The translations under genes and the position numbers were made by a program. From positions 76,334 through 130,482 of the forward strand of contig MNWW01000058.1 of assembly GCA_001871415.1 (NCBI GenBank): a stretch of DNA of 54,149 nucleotides, given 5' to 3'. The stretch's first letter is position 1. Each line of letters opens with the position of its first letter. This DNA is from Candidatus Woesearchaeota archaeon CG1_02_57_44. Its GTDB lineage: Archaea; Nanobdellota; Nanobdellia; Woesearchaeales; CG1-02-57-44. The notes under the pieces are model-generated. The model had not been told where the DNA came from. It did not search any database and was given only the letters and a program-made list of their open reading frames with translations. Of the stretch, positions 1-7,894 are shown piece by piece.

Positions 1-51
1 ATTATGTGTTGCTGGTGATTATGTGTTGCTGGTGATTATGTGTTGCTGGTG
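1..51. repeat. 17-bp tandem repeat, three copies, at the window edge
   Basis: Three identical copies of ATTATGTGTTGCTGGTG run from the first base and stop just before the 3' end of the neighbouring minus-strand gene. The array may continue to the left of the window. 17 bp is not a multiple of three, so it is not a coding repeat in a fixed frame. Confidence 0.9.
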
Positions 52-54
52 GTC

Positions 55-1071
55 CTAGCAGAACCCTCTTGGGCCTATGGGCGTCAGCGGTGCCGCAGGC
101 GCTGCCTGCGAAGAGAAGCGGAGCTTTGCCACTTCATCACGGAGCGCATGATATTGCACTGTGGGGGGCATATCCGGGATAGAGGTCCCTTTGGGTGCTA
201 TGGCCTCATAGCCCACATCCATGTATCCAAGCACAGTCGATATCTTCGGGAACTGGCGGAATTCGCAGGCAACCATGGCGCTCTCCAACCCTTCGCTCCT
301 CATGGTTGACAGGATATTGATGGCGAGGGTGAGACCTCGTACCTCATGCAGGTGGCAGTACTGGTCGAGATGCTGGATAGTATCATGCTGGATTGTCTTG
401 ATCCGGGAGAGGTCTTCTATCGGCCATGCGCGCCCGGTCGCCTCCTGCAGGAATTGCACTGCGCCATCGTTGCCGGCGAGGCCAAGGGTCTTTTCCAGCT
501 GGCGCAAGGTGGTGTACAAGGCCTTGCTCTCCATCCCCACGATGTGTGCGTCAGGTCCGATCACCGCGGCAGAAGCCAGCGAGGTAAGCGATGCTTCATC
601 CGGCCAGTCATCCAAGTGGCGGCACAGGTATGACCAGCGCTTTGACGCGCTTGCCGGCCTGCGCAGCTCACTCATCAGCTTGTGGGCCTCTGCCACATCA
701 GTATCGGACAACAAGTACTGCCCCTGCTCAGTCATGCCTTCCATGCCCAGCAAGCGGGTGCCCTGCTCGTACGCGTCCACCATGGACTCGACCTGGGCAA
801 GGCGGTCCTGTGTGCGATGTCTGCTCTGCGGGTCGTAGAGGAATATGCCGAGGGATTCAGCAGGTGTCTGGTACTGTGAAGCAATGTATGTCGGTGATGG
901 TTCATCGAATCCTCTGAGCCAGCTGATGGCGCCCATGGATACGATGGTGGCTGCAACAGCTCCTCCGAACAAGAGATCCATCAGAGCAGTCCTGCGTGGA
1001 ACGGGGTTAGCACATTCCATGGTTTCTGCCAGAGCATCAAGACCCTCGGCCAGACCGCCCGTGTCTGTCAT
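55..1071 (-). CDS. Unknown membrane-anchored protein
   Basis: No family recognised. The ORF track starts at 1128, but I prefer the internal Met beginning MTDTGG at 1071, because a TTAAATAC box lies about 27 bp before it, the usual spacing for a leaderless archaeal start. From that start the protein has about 338 residues. One hydrophobic stretch (LLFGGAVAATIVSMGAISWL) lies about 30-50 residues in, followed by a long, mostly helical soluble part rich in Leu, Ala and Glu. The C-terminus is Ala/Pro-rich and ends in a Cys. A single membrane anchor with a large domain on one side is the likely topology. It is transcribed divergently from endonuclease III with little space between the two promoters. 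Confidence 0.7.
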   Translation of the reverse strand: MTDTGGLAEGLDALAETMECANPVPRRTALMDLLFGGAVAATIVSMGAISWLRGFDEPSPTYIASQYQTPAESLGIFLYDPQSRHRTQDRLAQVESMVDAYEQGTRLLGMEGMTEQGQYLLSDTDVAEAHKLMSELRRPASASKRWSYLCRHLDDWPDEASLTSLASAAVIGPDAHIVGMESKALYTTLRQLEKTLGLAGNDGAVQFLQEATGRAWPIEDLSRIKTIQHDTIQHLDQYCHLHEVRGLTLAINILSTMRSEGLESAMVACEFRQFPKISTVLGYMDVGYEAIAPKGTSIPDMPPTVQYHALRDEVAKLRFSSQAAPAAPLTPIGPRGFC

Positions 1072-1139
1072 TGGCACAAGGAATAAATTCCCGTATTTAA
1101 CCTCCACGATTATTATAGGAGCAAGCATGCCTGCTCATC

Positions 1140-1874
1140 ATGGTGTCTGTGGACAGAGGCCGGAAGCGAATGACACGGTGTGCTGATGGCGGCTGTGCTG
1201 ATGGCAAGCGGGATCTGAGCGCCCGGGTGCGCGCTGTGCTTCGCATCCTGCAGAAGTCCTATCCTGACGCTGGCACTGCGCTGCGATTCAACACGCCATT
1301 CCAGTTGCTGTGCGCGACCATCCTGTCTGCGCAGTGCACGGATGCCAGGGTGAATATCGTCACGCCCGTGCTATTCTCTCGCTATCCTGATGCCAGGACC
1401 CTTGCCGTCGCACGTCAGGCCGATGTGGAGCGCATCATCCACAGCACCGGCTTCTTCCGGGCAAAGGCGCGCCACCTCATCGGTTGTTCCAAGGCGCTGG
1501 TGGCCTATCATGCGGGGCAGGTGCCCAAGGATATGGCGTCCTTGGTCGCTCTGCCGGGTGTCGGTCGCAAGACTGCCAATGTCGTGCTCTGGAATGCGTT
1601 TGGCATGGCTTGGGGCATTGCTGTGGACACCCATGTGCAGCGCATCACGCGGTTGCTTGGATGGACGCGCAGGGCATCAGCAGAGCGCATAGAGCAGGAC
1701 CTGATGCGTCTGGTCCCCAACGAGCATTGGGGCGATATGACCCATTGGCTCATCGCACATGGCAGAGCGGTCTGTATCGCGGGCAGACCTCGCTGTGACG
1801 CCTGCCAAGTTGAAAAACATTGTCCTGGCAGCCGGAAAGGCATAATTACCATAAAAACAGGCAAAAATTTTTAA
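1140..1874 (+). CDS. nth: Endonuclease III, DNA glycosylase/AP lyase with 4Fe-4S cluster
   Basis: Base-excision repair enzyme that removes oxidised pyrimidines and cleaves the abasic site. The helix-hairpin-helix LPGVGRKTANVVL holds the catalytic Lys, and VDTHVQRI holds the catalytic Asp. The C-terminal cluster motif is complete: Cys-x6-Cys-x2-Cys-x5-Cys in CIAGRPRCDACQVEKHC. Length (244 residues) is slightly above the family norm because of a short basic N-terminal extension. The start at 1140 fits a TATA-like ATTATTATAG about 27 bp upstream. A second Met at 1170 is the alternative. The gene is followed closely by the mini histone, which has its own promoter. Confidence 0.95.
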   Translation: MVSVDRGRKRMTRCADGGCADGKRDLSARVRAVLRILQKSYPDAGTALRFNTPFQLLCATILSAQCTDARVNIVTPVLFSRYPDARTLAVARQADVERIIHSTGFFRAKARHLIGCSKALVAYHAGQVPKDMASLVALPGVGRKTANVVLWNAFGMAWGIAVDTHVQRITRLLGWTRRASAERIEQDLMRLVPNEHWGDMTHWLIAHGRAVCIAGRPRCDACQVEKHCPGSRKGIITIKTGKNF

Positions 1875-1898
1875 AGAACGCCCCCGCCACAGGGTTTC

Positions 1899-2069
1899 AT
1901 GGCAGACGGCGTAATTGTAAAAAGCAAAGTGAAAGACGTAGCCGGGGACTGTAACGTGGCCTCTGACTTTATTGGAGCACTCGACGCGAAAGTCGCAGGG
2001 CTCATCAAAGAGGCATGCGAGCGGGCCAAGGCGAACAACAGGCGCACTGTGATGGCCAAGGACCTGTAA
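1899..2069 (+). CDS. Minimal histone-fold protein, DUF1931-like, 56 residues
   Basis: This gene is too short for the ORF track. The translation begins MADGVIVKSKVKDVAG and ends RRTVMAKDL. It matches the pattern of the small DUF1931/histone-fold proteins of archaea: VKSKVK in the first helix, a long middle helix LDAKVAGLIKEACERAKAN, then RRTVMAKDL, which corresponds to the last strand-helix step where a DNA-contacting Arg-Thr pair sits in histones. At 56 residues it is shorter than the 65-70 of canonical archaeal histones. TTTTTAAAG lies about 27 bp before the ATG, so the mRNA is probably leaderless. A T-rich terminator follows. I infer DNA binding from the family; nothing here shows it directly. 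Confidence 0.85.
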   Translation: MADGVIVKSKVKDVAGDCNVASDFIGALDAKVAGLIKEACERAKANNRRTVMAKDL

Positions 2070-2097
2070 GGGTCTACGTAACCTGAAACACGCGTCA

Positions 2098-2117
2098 TTT
2101 TTTGTTTCTTTTTTCTT
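2098..2117 (+). terminator. T-rich archaeal terminator after the mini histone
   Basis: Two runs of six to seven T separated by GTTTC lie about 30 bp after the stop codon. Oligo-T tracts are the usual archaeal termination signal. Confidence 0.65.
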
Positions 2118-2190
2118 CGTTCTCTATGGCGAGACATGAATCTACGCTTGCGCTGCCGCTGCAGCATGGGCATGGCAGGCGCCGCAGGGT

Positions 2191-3798
2191 TCACCACAAT
2201 GGCGGGGGCAGCTCGACGAATTCACTCGTGCTCATCCTCGCGATCTCTGCCTTCGCTATCGCTGCTGGCGCACTGACCGTGATGGGCACCCAACCAGATT
2301 CCGCGCCGCAGAAGGCGCCATGGGTCTTTGCTGCATGCCCCATGGCGATGATGGACTGCAGGGTCATGTGAGGCGTACCTGCCAGGTATGCGCCTTTCAC
2401 CGGCTCCTTGCGTCCATCCGGGTATATGCGGTATGCGCGCGACGGCCAGACCATATGAAGCCCCTCTTCTTCGACATCCACCTGTCCTGCCCGCGCATTC
2501 TCTAACAGCAAGCCGTAGTCCTGACCATCGCCTTCAACACGCCTGAGCAGCTCCTCGAGAAGGCATTGCCGGGTCAAGCCATTGCTCGCGCTCACCCGCA
2601 GATTCGACTGCCGTGGTATGGGTGGGGATGATGATTCAGCCCGCGCGTGGCCATTGGAGCGTCCTTGGGTAGCGGTCCTGTGCCTGAGATGGTTGGCGGT
2701 CTGTCGGCTGTGCAGATACTCGGTGAGCATCCCATCAGTCACCAGCTGAACCCTTTTTCCGGCAACGCCATCCTCATCAAGGGTATAGCCTCCGATAAGG
2801 TCCAATCGTGTCGGGTCGTCAATGATACTTATCCCCTCTGGCATGACCCTGCTGCCCATGCGTCCGAAGAAGATATTGCTCTGCTCTCCCCAAGCACCCT
2901 CGCTCAATCTGTTCGCCTCGACCGCGTGCATGAATGCCTCGTGGAAGAGCGTTCCTGTGGTGTGATGGTCCATGAGCGCGTACTGGGCGTTGCTCACATG
3001 CCAGGGCGCGTTGGCCAGGGACGCGAGATTCCTGATGAGCTTCAATCCGTCCCTTCGCAAACGCTGCGGGCTTGGCACGTCCTCAAGATTCCTGCCATGA
3101 TACGATACGAAATCCGTGTGCAGGAATCCATCGTCATCGGGCATGCCTATCAGCAAGGAGAGCGTCCACACATTGCTGCTCGTGAATGCGCGGGTCCCTT
3201 CGGTGTTCGCCAGATAGCGATTCTCCTGAGACACCTGCAGGCTCAGCATCACGGAATAGACCTTGCCTGTATGCAGCTGCTCGGTCACTGTCTCCAACTC
3301 GTCCACGGGCACCTGTGCCGGATCCAACAGGGTCTCCTGGTCCTGATGCATGATTTGCTGCTCGTGGCTGAAGAAGGTATAGCGCTCCTTCCTGCGACTG
3401 CCCCGGCGCGACAAGGCATGCACGTTCCTCCTCTCAAAATCCTCGACGCAGTCGTAATAACTGGTTTCCAGCGCGCTTCTCAGATCCCGTTCCCAGCTGT
3501 GGCCGTTCCTTCGCCGCGCCAGCTGGTCCCGGCAGTAGCTCACGCCTCCCCCCTCATCATAATCACCCATGCGTATCTCTGTGCGCAACGCGTACCTGGG
3601 CAATGTCCAATTGTCATCATGGGTGAGCAGGCCTCCGTTGAATAGCTCTATGCCCCAGGTCCTCATCTCCTTGATGGTGGATCCCACAAAGTACGGCATG
3701 TAGCTGACGTCGACCCTGTCTGGGCGCGTGTGGGTGGTGTTCATCAGGGATGCCTGGCCAAGCTGCCATTCCAGCCTGCCCATGATCTCAGGATCCAT
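2191..3798 (-). CDS. tldD: TldD-like metalloprotease (peptidase family U62)
   Basis: Member of the TldD/PmbA family, which in bacteria forms a TldD-TldE heterodimer that degrades unfolded peptides. The active-site motif HEAFMHAVE (HExxxHxxE) sits near residue 286, and a Cys in AFCGAESG near residue 500 is placed where the family has its third zinc ligand. GRSNGHARA before it is also typical. At 535 residues it is longer than usual, with extra sequence between residues 60 and 200. A CTTTCAAATACT box lies 25-30 bp upstream of the ATG at 3798. No TldE/PmbA partner is in the window. It faces the PurN-like gene divergently. Confidence 0.88.
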   Translation of the reverse strand: MDPEIMGRLEWQLGQASLMNTTHTRPDRVDVSYMPYFVGSTIKEMRTWGIELFNGGLLTHDDNWTLPRYALRTEIRMGDYDEGGGVSYCRDQLARRRNGHSWERDLRSALETSYYDCVEDFERRNVHALSRRGSRRKERYTFFSHEQQIMHQDQETLLDPAQVPVDELETVTEQLHTGKVYSVMLSLQVSQENRYLANTEGTRAFTSSNVWTLSLLIGMPDDDGFLHTDFVSYHGRNLEDVPSPQRLRRDGLKLIRNLASLANAPWHVSNAQYALMDHHTTGTLFHEAFMHAVEANRLSEGAWGEQSNIFFGRMGSRVMPEGISIIDDPTRLDLIGGYTLDEDGVAGKRVQLVTDGMLTEYLHSRQTANHLRHRTATQGRSNGHARAESSSPPIPRQSNLRVSASNGLTRQCLLEELLRRVEGDGQDYGLLLENARAGQVDVEEEGLHMVWPSRAYRIYPDGRKEPVKGAYLAGTPHMTLQSIIAMGHAAKTHGAFCGAESGWVPITVSAPAAIAKAEIARMSTSEFVELPPPLW

Positions 3799-3920
3799 GA
3801 GCCGGGGATTCGGATGGTAGTATTTGAAAGTAGTGGCATCATGGGATGCAGTGATGCGAAATCCGCAGGTCGTCTTTTTTCAGCACTAATCATAAATATG
3901 CATCTACTATCCTCCGGGTC

Positions 3921-4571
3921 ATGCAACCGCGAGATGATATCCGCCTTGGCATGCTCGCATCAGGATCTGGCTCCAGTGTGCAGTCGCTCTGCGACAGGAT
4001 ATACGCAGGAGGCCTTGATGGCTTTGCTCCTGCCGTGGTGCTCTGCAACAAAGCGCCGGGAACGGCCGGTATTTATGCGCGGGCTGAGCGGATCGGCGTG
4101 CCGGTCCTGCATGCTGAGCGCCCAGATGATCAGCTCAGTCTGTTGGATGCCTACGGCGCCCAGATGCTCCTCGGGCTGGGGCACCTGAAGCTGGTCGAGA
4201 GCTCGGTGCTTGAGCATTTCGGCTATCGGGGCGGTGACTCCTTCGCGCCATTAGCATGGAACATCCACCCTGCTGTCGATTTGCATCGCTTCGGGGGCAA
4301 GGGCATGTACGGGCATCACGTTCATGATGCTGTCATCGCGGCAGGCGAGAAAGAGAGCGGCGCCACCGTGCACATGATGGGCGAGCGGTATGATGACCCC
4401 CGAGGCATCCTGCAGCAGGTCCGGGTGCCCGTGTTCCCCACTGACACGCCAGAGACCCTGCAGCAGCGCGTGCTGCAGTTCGAGTACCCGCTCATGGCCA
4501 CGACTCTGGCCGCGTTCCGCGACAATCTCCTTCCCAACTGCCCGAATCCGTGGTATGTGCCGGACGAATGA
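3921..4571 (+). CDS. purN: PurN-like formyltransferase (GART fold)
   Basis: Resembles phosphoribosylglycinamide formyltransferase, which transfers a formyl group from 10-formyl-THF in purine synthesis. The N-terminal loop LASGSGSSVQSL matches the phosphate-binding loop. NIHPAVDLHRFGGKGMYG carries the catalytic Asn-x-His, and the later YDDPRGILQQVRVPV holds the Asp of the active site. Length 216 is normal. The family usually has NIHPSLLP; here it is NIHPAVDL, so the substrate could differ. A CATAAATATG box lies about 28 bp before the start. No other purine genes are nearby. Confidence 0.85.
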   Translation: MQPRDDIRLGMLASGSGSSVQSLCDRIYAGGLDGFAPAVVLCNKAPGTAGIYARAERIGVPVLHAERPDDQLSLLDAYGAQMLLGLGHLKLVESSVLEHFGYRGGDSFAPLAWNIHPAVDLHRFGGKGMYGHHVHDAVIAAGEKESGATVHMMGERYDDPRGILQQVRVPVFPTDTPETLQQRVLQFEYPLMATTLAAFRDNLLPNCPNPWYVPDE

Positions 4572-4622
4572 GTGTCGTGTGTATGATTCCGGTCGGCTGC
4601 ATCCACATGGTCGCTGATGCGA

Positions 4623-4846
4623 TCATCGCGTCGCGAGCAGATACTCGAAATCATCGTTGAGCCGTCTTGTCGGCACCACATAGCTGTCCCCTGAGGGTTT
4701 ACACGTTTCCATGATCTTCTCTTGCTGCCAGTCAGGGTGCTCGGCGAGGATGATGGCGCCGTAATCAGCGCAGCGCTCGGGGATTCCTGGGCCCGTACCG
4801 GGGCTGGAGCAGAATGGAAAATGACGGATTGAAATGGAACAGAAAC
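4623..4846 (-). pseudogene. Remnant of an unknown gene abutting tRNA-Ser
   Basis: The minus strand holds an open frame with a coding-like composition that ends at a TGA at 4625-4623. Parts of its translation are DYGAIILAEHPDWQQEKIM and PTRRLNDDFEYLLATR. No ATG, GTG or TTG lies in frame before it reaches the 3' end of the tRNA gene, and the frame simply runs back into the tRNA. It therefore looks like the 3' end of a gene whose 5' part was lost, perhaps by an event at the tRNA. An internal ATG would leave only 29 residues. I recognise no family. Confidence 0.4.
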
Positions 4847-4931
4847 CGCCGCGGTCCGGATTTGAACCGGAAAGGCCTTGCGGCCACCAGCTCTCAAGGC
4901 TGGCGCATTAACCAGATTCTGCCACCGCGGC
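4847..4931 (-). tRNA. tRNA-Ser(UGA)
   Basis: On the minus strand the acceptor arms GCCGCGG and CCGCGGC pair fully. The anticodon stem CCAGC/GCTGG encloses CTTGAGA with anticodon TGA. The variable arm is long, with stem GGCC/GGCC and loop GCAA, and the T arm is TCCGG-TTCAAAT-CCGGA. Discriminator G73 fits serine. There is no intron, and CCA is not encoded. Confidence 0.95.
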
Positions 4932-5017
4932 AATGTCTCAGGGGGTTGGCGGTGGCATTAAAAAGCTTGCGGGACACGAATTGACTTCAGGGGCTTCAGA
5001 CATGGACTCTTTATTGC

Positions 5018-5539
5018 TCACATCCGGTGTTGGCCATGCAGGTAGATGTCGTGGCCTTGAATGACTATTGGCATATCATGCGTGTTGTATCCTGCCCGTC
5101 TGGCGAGCAATTCAGCGCTCGTGAGTTCCGCTAACAGGACTTCAGCTCTGGAACGATCTTCTCTTCTCTCAGCTTCCAACAAATCTGCCTCCAACGCAGG
5201 AAGCGCCGCCGCGTAGGGTCCGGGTAAATCTTCGTGGTATGTTCCCCATAGTGCCTGTGGTGATACTCTGTCGCAGACGACCTGGTGATATGCATCCGCG
5301 TTTTGCGCCAACTGTTCAAGCATCGGTATCTTCTGATTGTCTGGTACAGCGGCGCTCAATACGGTCAGACCTGCTTGAGGGAACAATCGGTGAAAGACGC
5401 CTAAGTCTTCGACGTCCATGCCGTCGTACGCATAGTGAAAAAACAGATGGCCATTGGGAAACCTTGAAGAAATGACATAAAACCCTATGCCGTTGGGCTC
5501 AAGCCCTACGGCATGGCTATCGGTTGTTACCGCGGCCAT
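5018..5539 (-). CDS. Unknown soluble protein
   Basis: No family recognised. It has 173 residues with no membrane segment. The N-terminal 60 residues look beta-rich (GIGFYVISSRFPNGHLFFHYAYDG), followed by a helical stretch rich in Ala, Leu and Glu, then a short C-terminal strand region (MPIVIQGHDIYLHG). TTTAAAGG lies about 28 bp before the ATG, supporting a leaderless start. It is divergent from PTH2. Confidence 0.75.
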   Translation of the reverse strand: MAAVTTDSHAVGLEPNGIGFYVISSRFPNGHLFFHYAYDGMDVEDLGVFHRLFPQAGLTVLSAAVPDNQKIPMLEQLAQNADAYHQVVCDRVSPQALWGTYHEDLPGPYAAALPALEADLLEAERREDRSRAEVLLAELTSAELLARRAGYNTHDMPIVIQGHDIYLHGQHRM

Positions 5540-5721
5540 GCTTCCTTTATATACAATGTGCCTTTAAATAACTTTCGTTAATATTGCAGTTTTTTGATGG
5601 TTCTTCGATTTATTTTCAAAGAATATGGCACATTTTCGTAATAATTCTACTCTTTTCGTATCACTCTATCCTGATTGGCATAATCCAAATATTCATAAAC
5701 CATGCTGCACTTTTATACGTC

Positions 5722-6066
5722 ATGTCCCTCAAGCAGGTCATCGTGACCAGGCATGATCTCAAGATGAGCAAAGGCAAGCTCGCGGCGCAGGTAGCGCACG
5801 GCAGTCTTGAGTCCGCGCTCAAGGCGAGCAAGATCGCACTGTCCACGTGGCGTCGTGACGGTGCGAAGAAGGTCGTGCTCAAGGCCGAGAATACAGAATC
5901 GCTCTACCGTCTCAAGCAGCAATGCGAAGATACTGGTGTGGTCTGTTCGCTCATCTCCGATGCAGGGCATACGGAGCTCGCTCCTGGGACCGTTACTGTG
6001 TTGGGTATCGGTCCTGACGAGGAAGAGAAGATCGACAGGCTGACGGGCATGCTGCAGATGCTGTGA
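5722..6066 (+). CDS. pth2: Peptidyl-tRNA hydrolase, archaeal/eukaryotic type (PTH2)
   Basis: Releases tRNA from prematurely dropped peptidyl-tRNA. The ORF track starts at 5584, but the family begins at MSLKQVIVTRHDLKMSKGK, so I use the ATG at 5722. A TTCATAAA box lies about 28 bp upstream. The N-terminal RHDLKMSKGKLAAQVAH motif carries the conserved Lys and Gln-x2-His, and the C-terminal LGIGPDEEEKIDRLTG is diagnostic. It is 114 residues long, the standard size. Confidence 0.95.
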   Translation: MSLKQVIVTRHDLKMSKGKLAAQVAHGSLESALKASKIALSTWRRDGAKKVVLKAENTESLYRLKQQCEDTGVVCSLISDAGHTELAPGTVTVLGIGPDEEEKIDRLTGMLQML

Positions 6067-6318
6067 ATCGCCACTTCATTTTCTGCTCGTGGGTATATGG
6101 CTATATTTTCTTCTCTGCTGCAGGTGGTTGTGCGGCATCGCGCAGCGGGTCAAGGCATGGGGCTGCTGCGCATGCTGTCCTCTGCGTCGCCGATGTGAAT
6201 ATCTGTCGACGCTGCTTACGGCGCTGCGTGTGTGCTGGGCAACAGGCATTAACGGGCGTGCGGTATAGTGCGGTGCAGTGGCATCACAGGGTTTCTCGTC
6301 GAGAATGTCTGATGCTCC
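6067..6318. other. Intergenic stretch with no recognised feature
   Basis: Convergent gap of about 250 bp between PTH2 and the reductase. It is GC-rich in the middle with several short GC-rich direct repeats, but no ORF with coding-like composition, tRNA fold or clear terminator was found. Confidence 0.5.
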
Positions 6319-7359
6319 TCAATGGTCCCAGTCGATACTGACCCCCTTGCCGCCGGTCAGGAACCGGTGCGCCTCAAGACCTGCCTTTGCGCCCTCCCCG
6401 GCGCTGATGATGGTCTGCTTGAAGGGGCAGGTGGTCACATCGCCGCAGGCGAAGACGCCCTGGCATGATGTCGCGCATCTGTCGTCGACGATGATCTCCT
6501 CCTTGTCTGTCGTCTTGCAGAGTCCCTGGATGAACTGCACGTCGACGATGTGGCCCAGCTGCAGGAAGATGCCGTCGACAGGGATGCAGGCGGATTCGAG
6601 CACCAGCGCTTTGACCGCTACATCGCCGTCGACGCGAAGAGGGATCGCGTCGGTCGTCGTCGTGATGTTCTTTATCTGAGCAAGTCTATCGAGCAGCTCC
6701 TGCTTCGCGACGACCTTGGGTGTCTTGACGATGAGGTGCACCTGCTTGGCGATGCCTGCCAGTTCCAGCGCGGCGGACACGGCGCTGCTGCCGGCGCCGA
6801 ACACAGCGACGGTCTTGTTGCGGTACAGCGGCGCGTCGCAGGTGACGCAGGTGCTGATTCCCCTGCCGATGAGCGCCTGCTCGCCGGGAATGCCCATGAG
6901 CTTGGGCACCCTACCGGACGCGATGATGACGGCTCTCGCTTCGATGTGCTTACCGTCGGCGAGATGGAGTATGAATGGGGGTGTGTTGGCCTGTGGTTCC
7001 TGTTGGTCTGCTGCATTGTCTGTCTTTTCAATGCGTTGCACCTGACCTGCCAGGTGGCTGGCGCCAAATCCAATGGCCTGCTCGTAGAATCTCTGCATGA
7101 GCTCTGTGCCGGATGTCGGTCGTGTGCCTGGGTAGTTCTCGATGATGCCCGCCATATTCGTCTGGCCGCCGCAGTCCATGCTGACGACGCAGGTCTTCAA
7201 TTGCTTACGCGCCGTGTACATAGCAGCGGTCAAGCCAGCGGCTCCAGCGCCGATGATAGCGACGTGGAAGGAGTCGGGTGTGGGATCTTCGCTATGGTTC
7301 GCATTGGGGGGAGAGGGGGTTGGTGGGGATTGGTCTGATGTGTCGACTTGCTGTGCCAT
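6319..7359 (-). CDS. trxB: Thioredoxin-reductase-like flavoprotein
   Basis: FAD- and pyridine-nucleotide-dependent disulfide reductase. The dinucleotide motif GAGAAGLTAA opens the FAD domain. The redox pair is CVTC in GISTCVTCDAPLYRNK, directly followed by the second nucleotide loop VAVFGAGSSA. ACGDVTTCPFKQTIISAGEGA near the end is the C-terminal FAD motif. The track ORF extends to 7623, but a TATA-like AATATAAGC lies about 30 bp before the ATG at 7359, giving 346 residues with a short Pro/Ser/Thr-rich N-terminal tail of about 30 residues. The tail is not part of the fold. Electron acceptor (thioredoxin or other) is unknown; no thioredoxin gene is adjacent. Confidence 0.93.
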   Translation of the reverse strand: MAQQVDTSDQSPPTPSPPNANHSEDPTPDSFHVAIIGAGAAGLTAAMYTARKQLKTCVVSMDCGGQTNMAGIIENYPGTRPTSGTELMQRFYEQAIGFGASHLAGQVQRIEKTDNAADQQEPQANTPPFILHLADGKHIEARAVIIASGRVPKLMGIPGEQALIGRGISTCVTCDAPLYRNKTVAVFGAGSSAVSAALELAGIAKQVHLIVKTPKVVAKQELLDRLAQIKNITTTTDAIPLRVDGDVAVKALVLESACIPVDGIFLQLGHIVDVQFIQGLCKTTDKEEIIVDDRCATSCQGVFACGDVTTCPFKQTIISAGEGAKAGLEAHRFLTGGKGVSIDWDH

Positions 7360-7438
7360 GCTGGCAGGGAATGCCGTGGGTGGCTTATATTGGTTTCGCG
7401 CAGAAACGCTTATATGGAAGGGCCCTGATGGGGGTATC

Positions 7439-7813
7439 ATGGCACTGCTCTGGCTGGCATTGATGGTCGCGCTGTTGCATGGCGTCGTGGTCACTATCCT
7501 GCTGTTGTTTCCTGTCCTGGCAGCAGCCGGCTGGCTCGACAAAGGGTGGTTTCGGGTCGTCGGTCTTGGAACCGCAGGGCTGACCATCGCGTCCTTCGCG
7601 CTGTTGGGCGGCTGCTTTCTCACCTATTGGGAGCAGGCATTGCGCGCGGGGACAGCAAGCGCGTATTCGGGGGGATTCCTTTCGCACTATGTCAATAAGG
7701 CACGTATCCCTCTCACCGACCAGGGTGCGTTGCTGTTGTTCATCTTCATGCTGTCGCTCGGGGTCATCATCATCGCATTGCGCCACCGGCGTGACGGTGC
7801 AGGACGGCTCTAG
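7439..7813 (+). CDS. DUF2784-like membrane protein
   Basis: 124 residues with about three to four membrane segments. The stretch CFLTYWEQALRAG, followed by YSGGFLSHYV, matches the DUF2784 pattern of a Cys-Pro/Leu-Thr-x-x-Glu segment followed by Gly-Gly-Phe-x-x-His-Tyr. That family is membrane-embedded and of unknown function. The ORF track starts far upstream at 7142 inside the reductase. I choose the ATG at 7439 because CTTATATGG lies about 28 bp before it. Its promoter is back to back with that of the reductase. Confidence 0.8.
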   Translation: MALLWLALMVALLHGVVVTILLLFPVLAAAGWLDKGWFRVVGLGTAGLTIASFALLGGCFLTYWEQALRAGTASAYSGGFLSHYVNKARIPLTDQGALLLFIFMLSLGVIIIALRHRRDGAGRL

Positions 7814-7894
7814 ATCCGACAGCGCCATCTTCTGGTCGTGATAGAGAAAGACTGCTGGGATGGTTCCTATGTTTAGCAGGTATCTTCGTGCTTC

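Noticed and set aside
2647-3645. 332-residue plus-strand ORF
   Set aside because: It is antisense to tldD, whose zinc motif and family blocks are intact; no promoter or family match for the plus frame.
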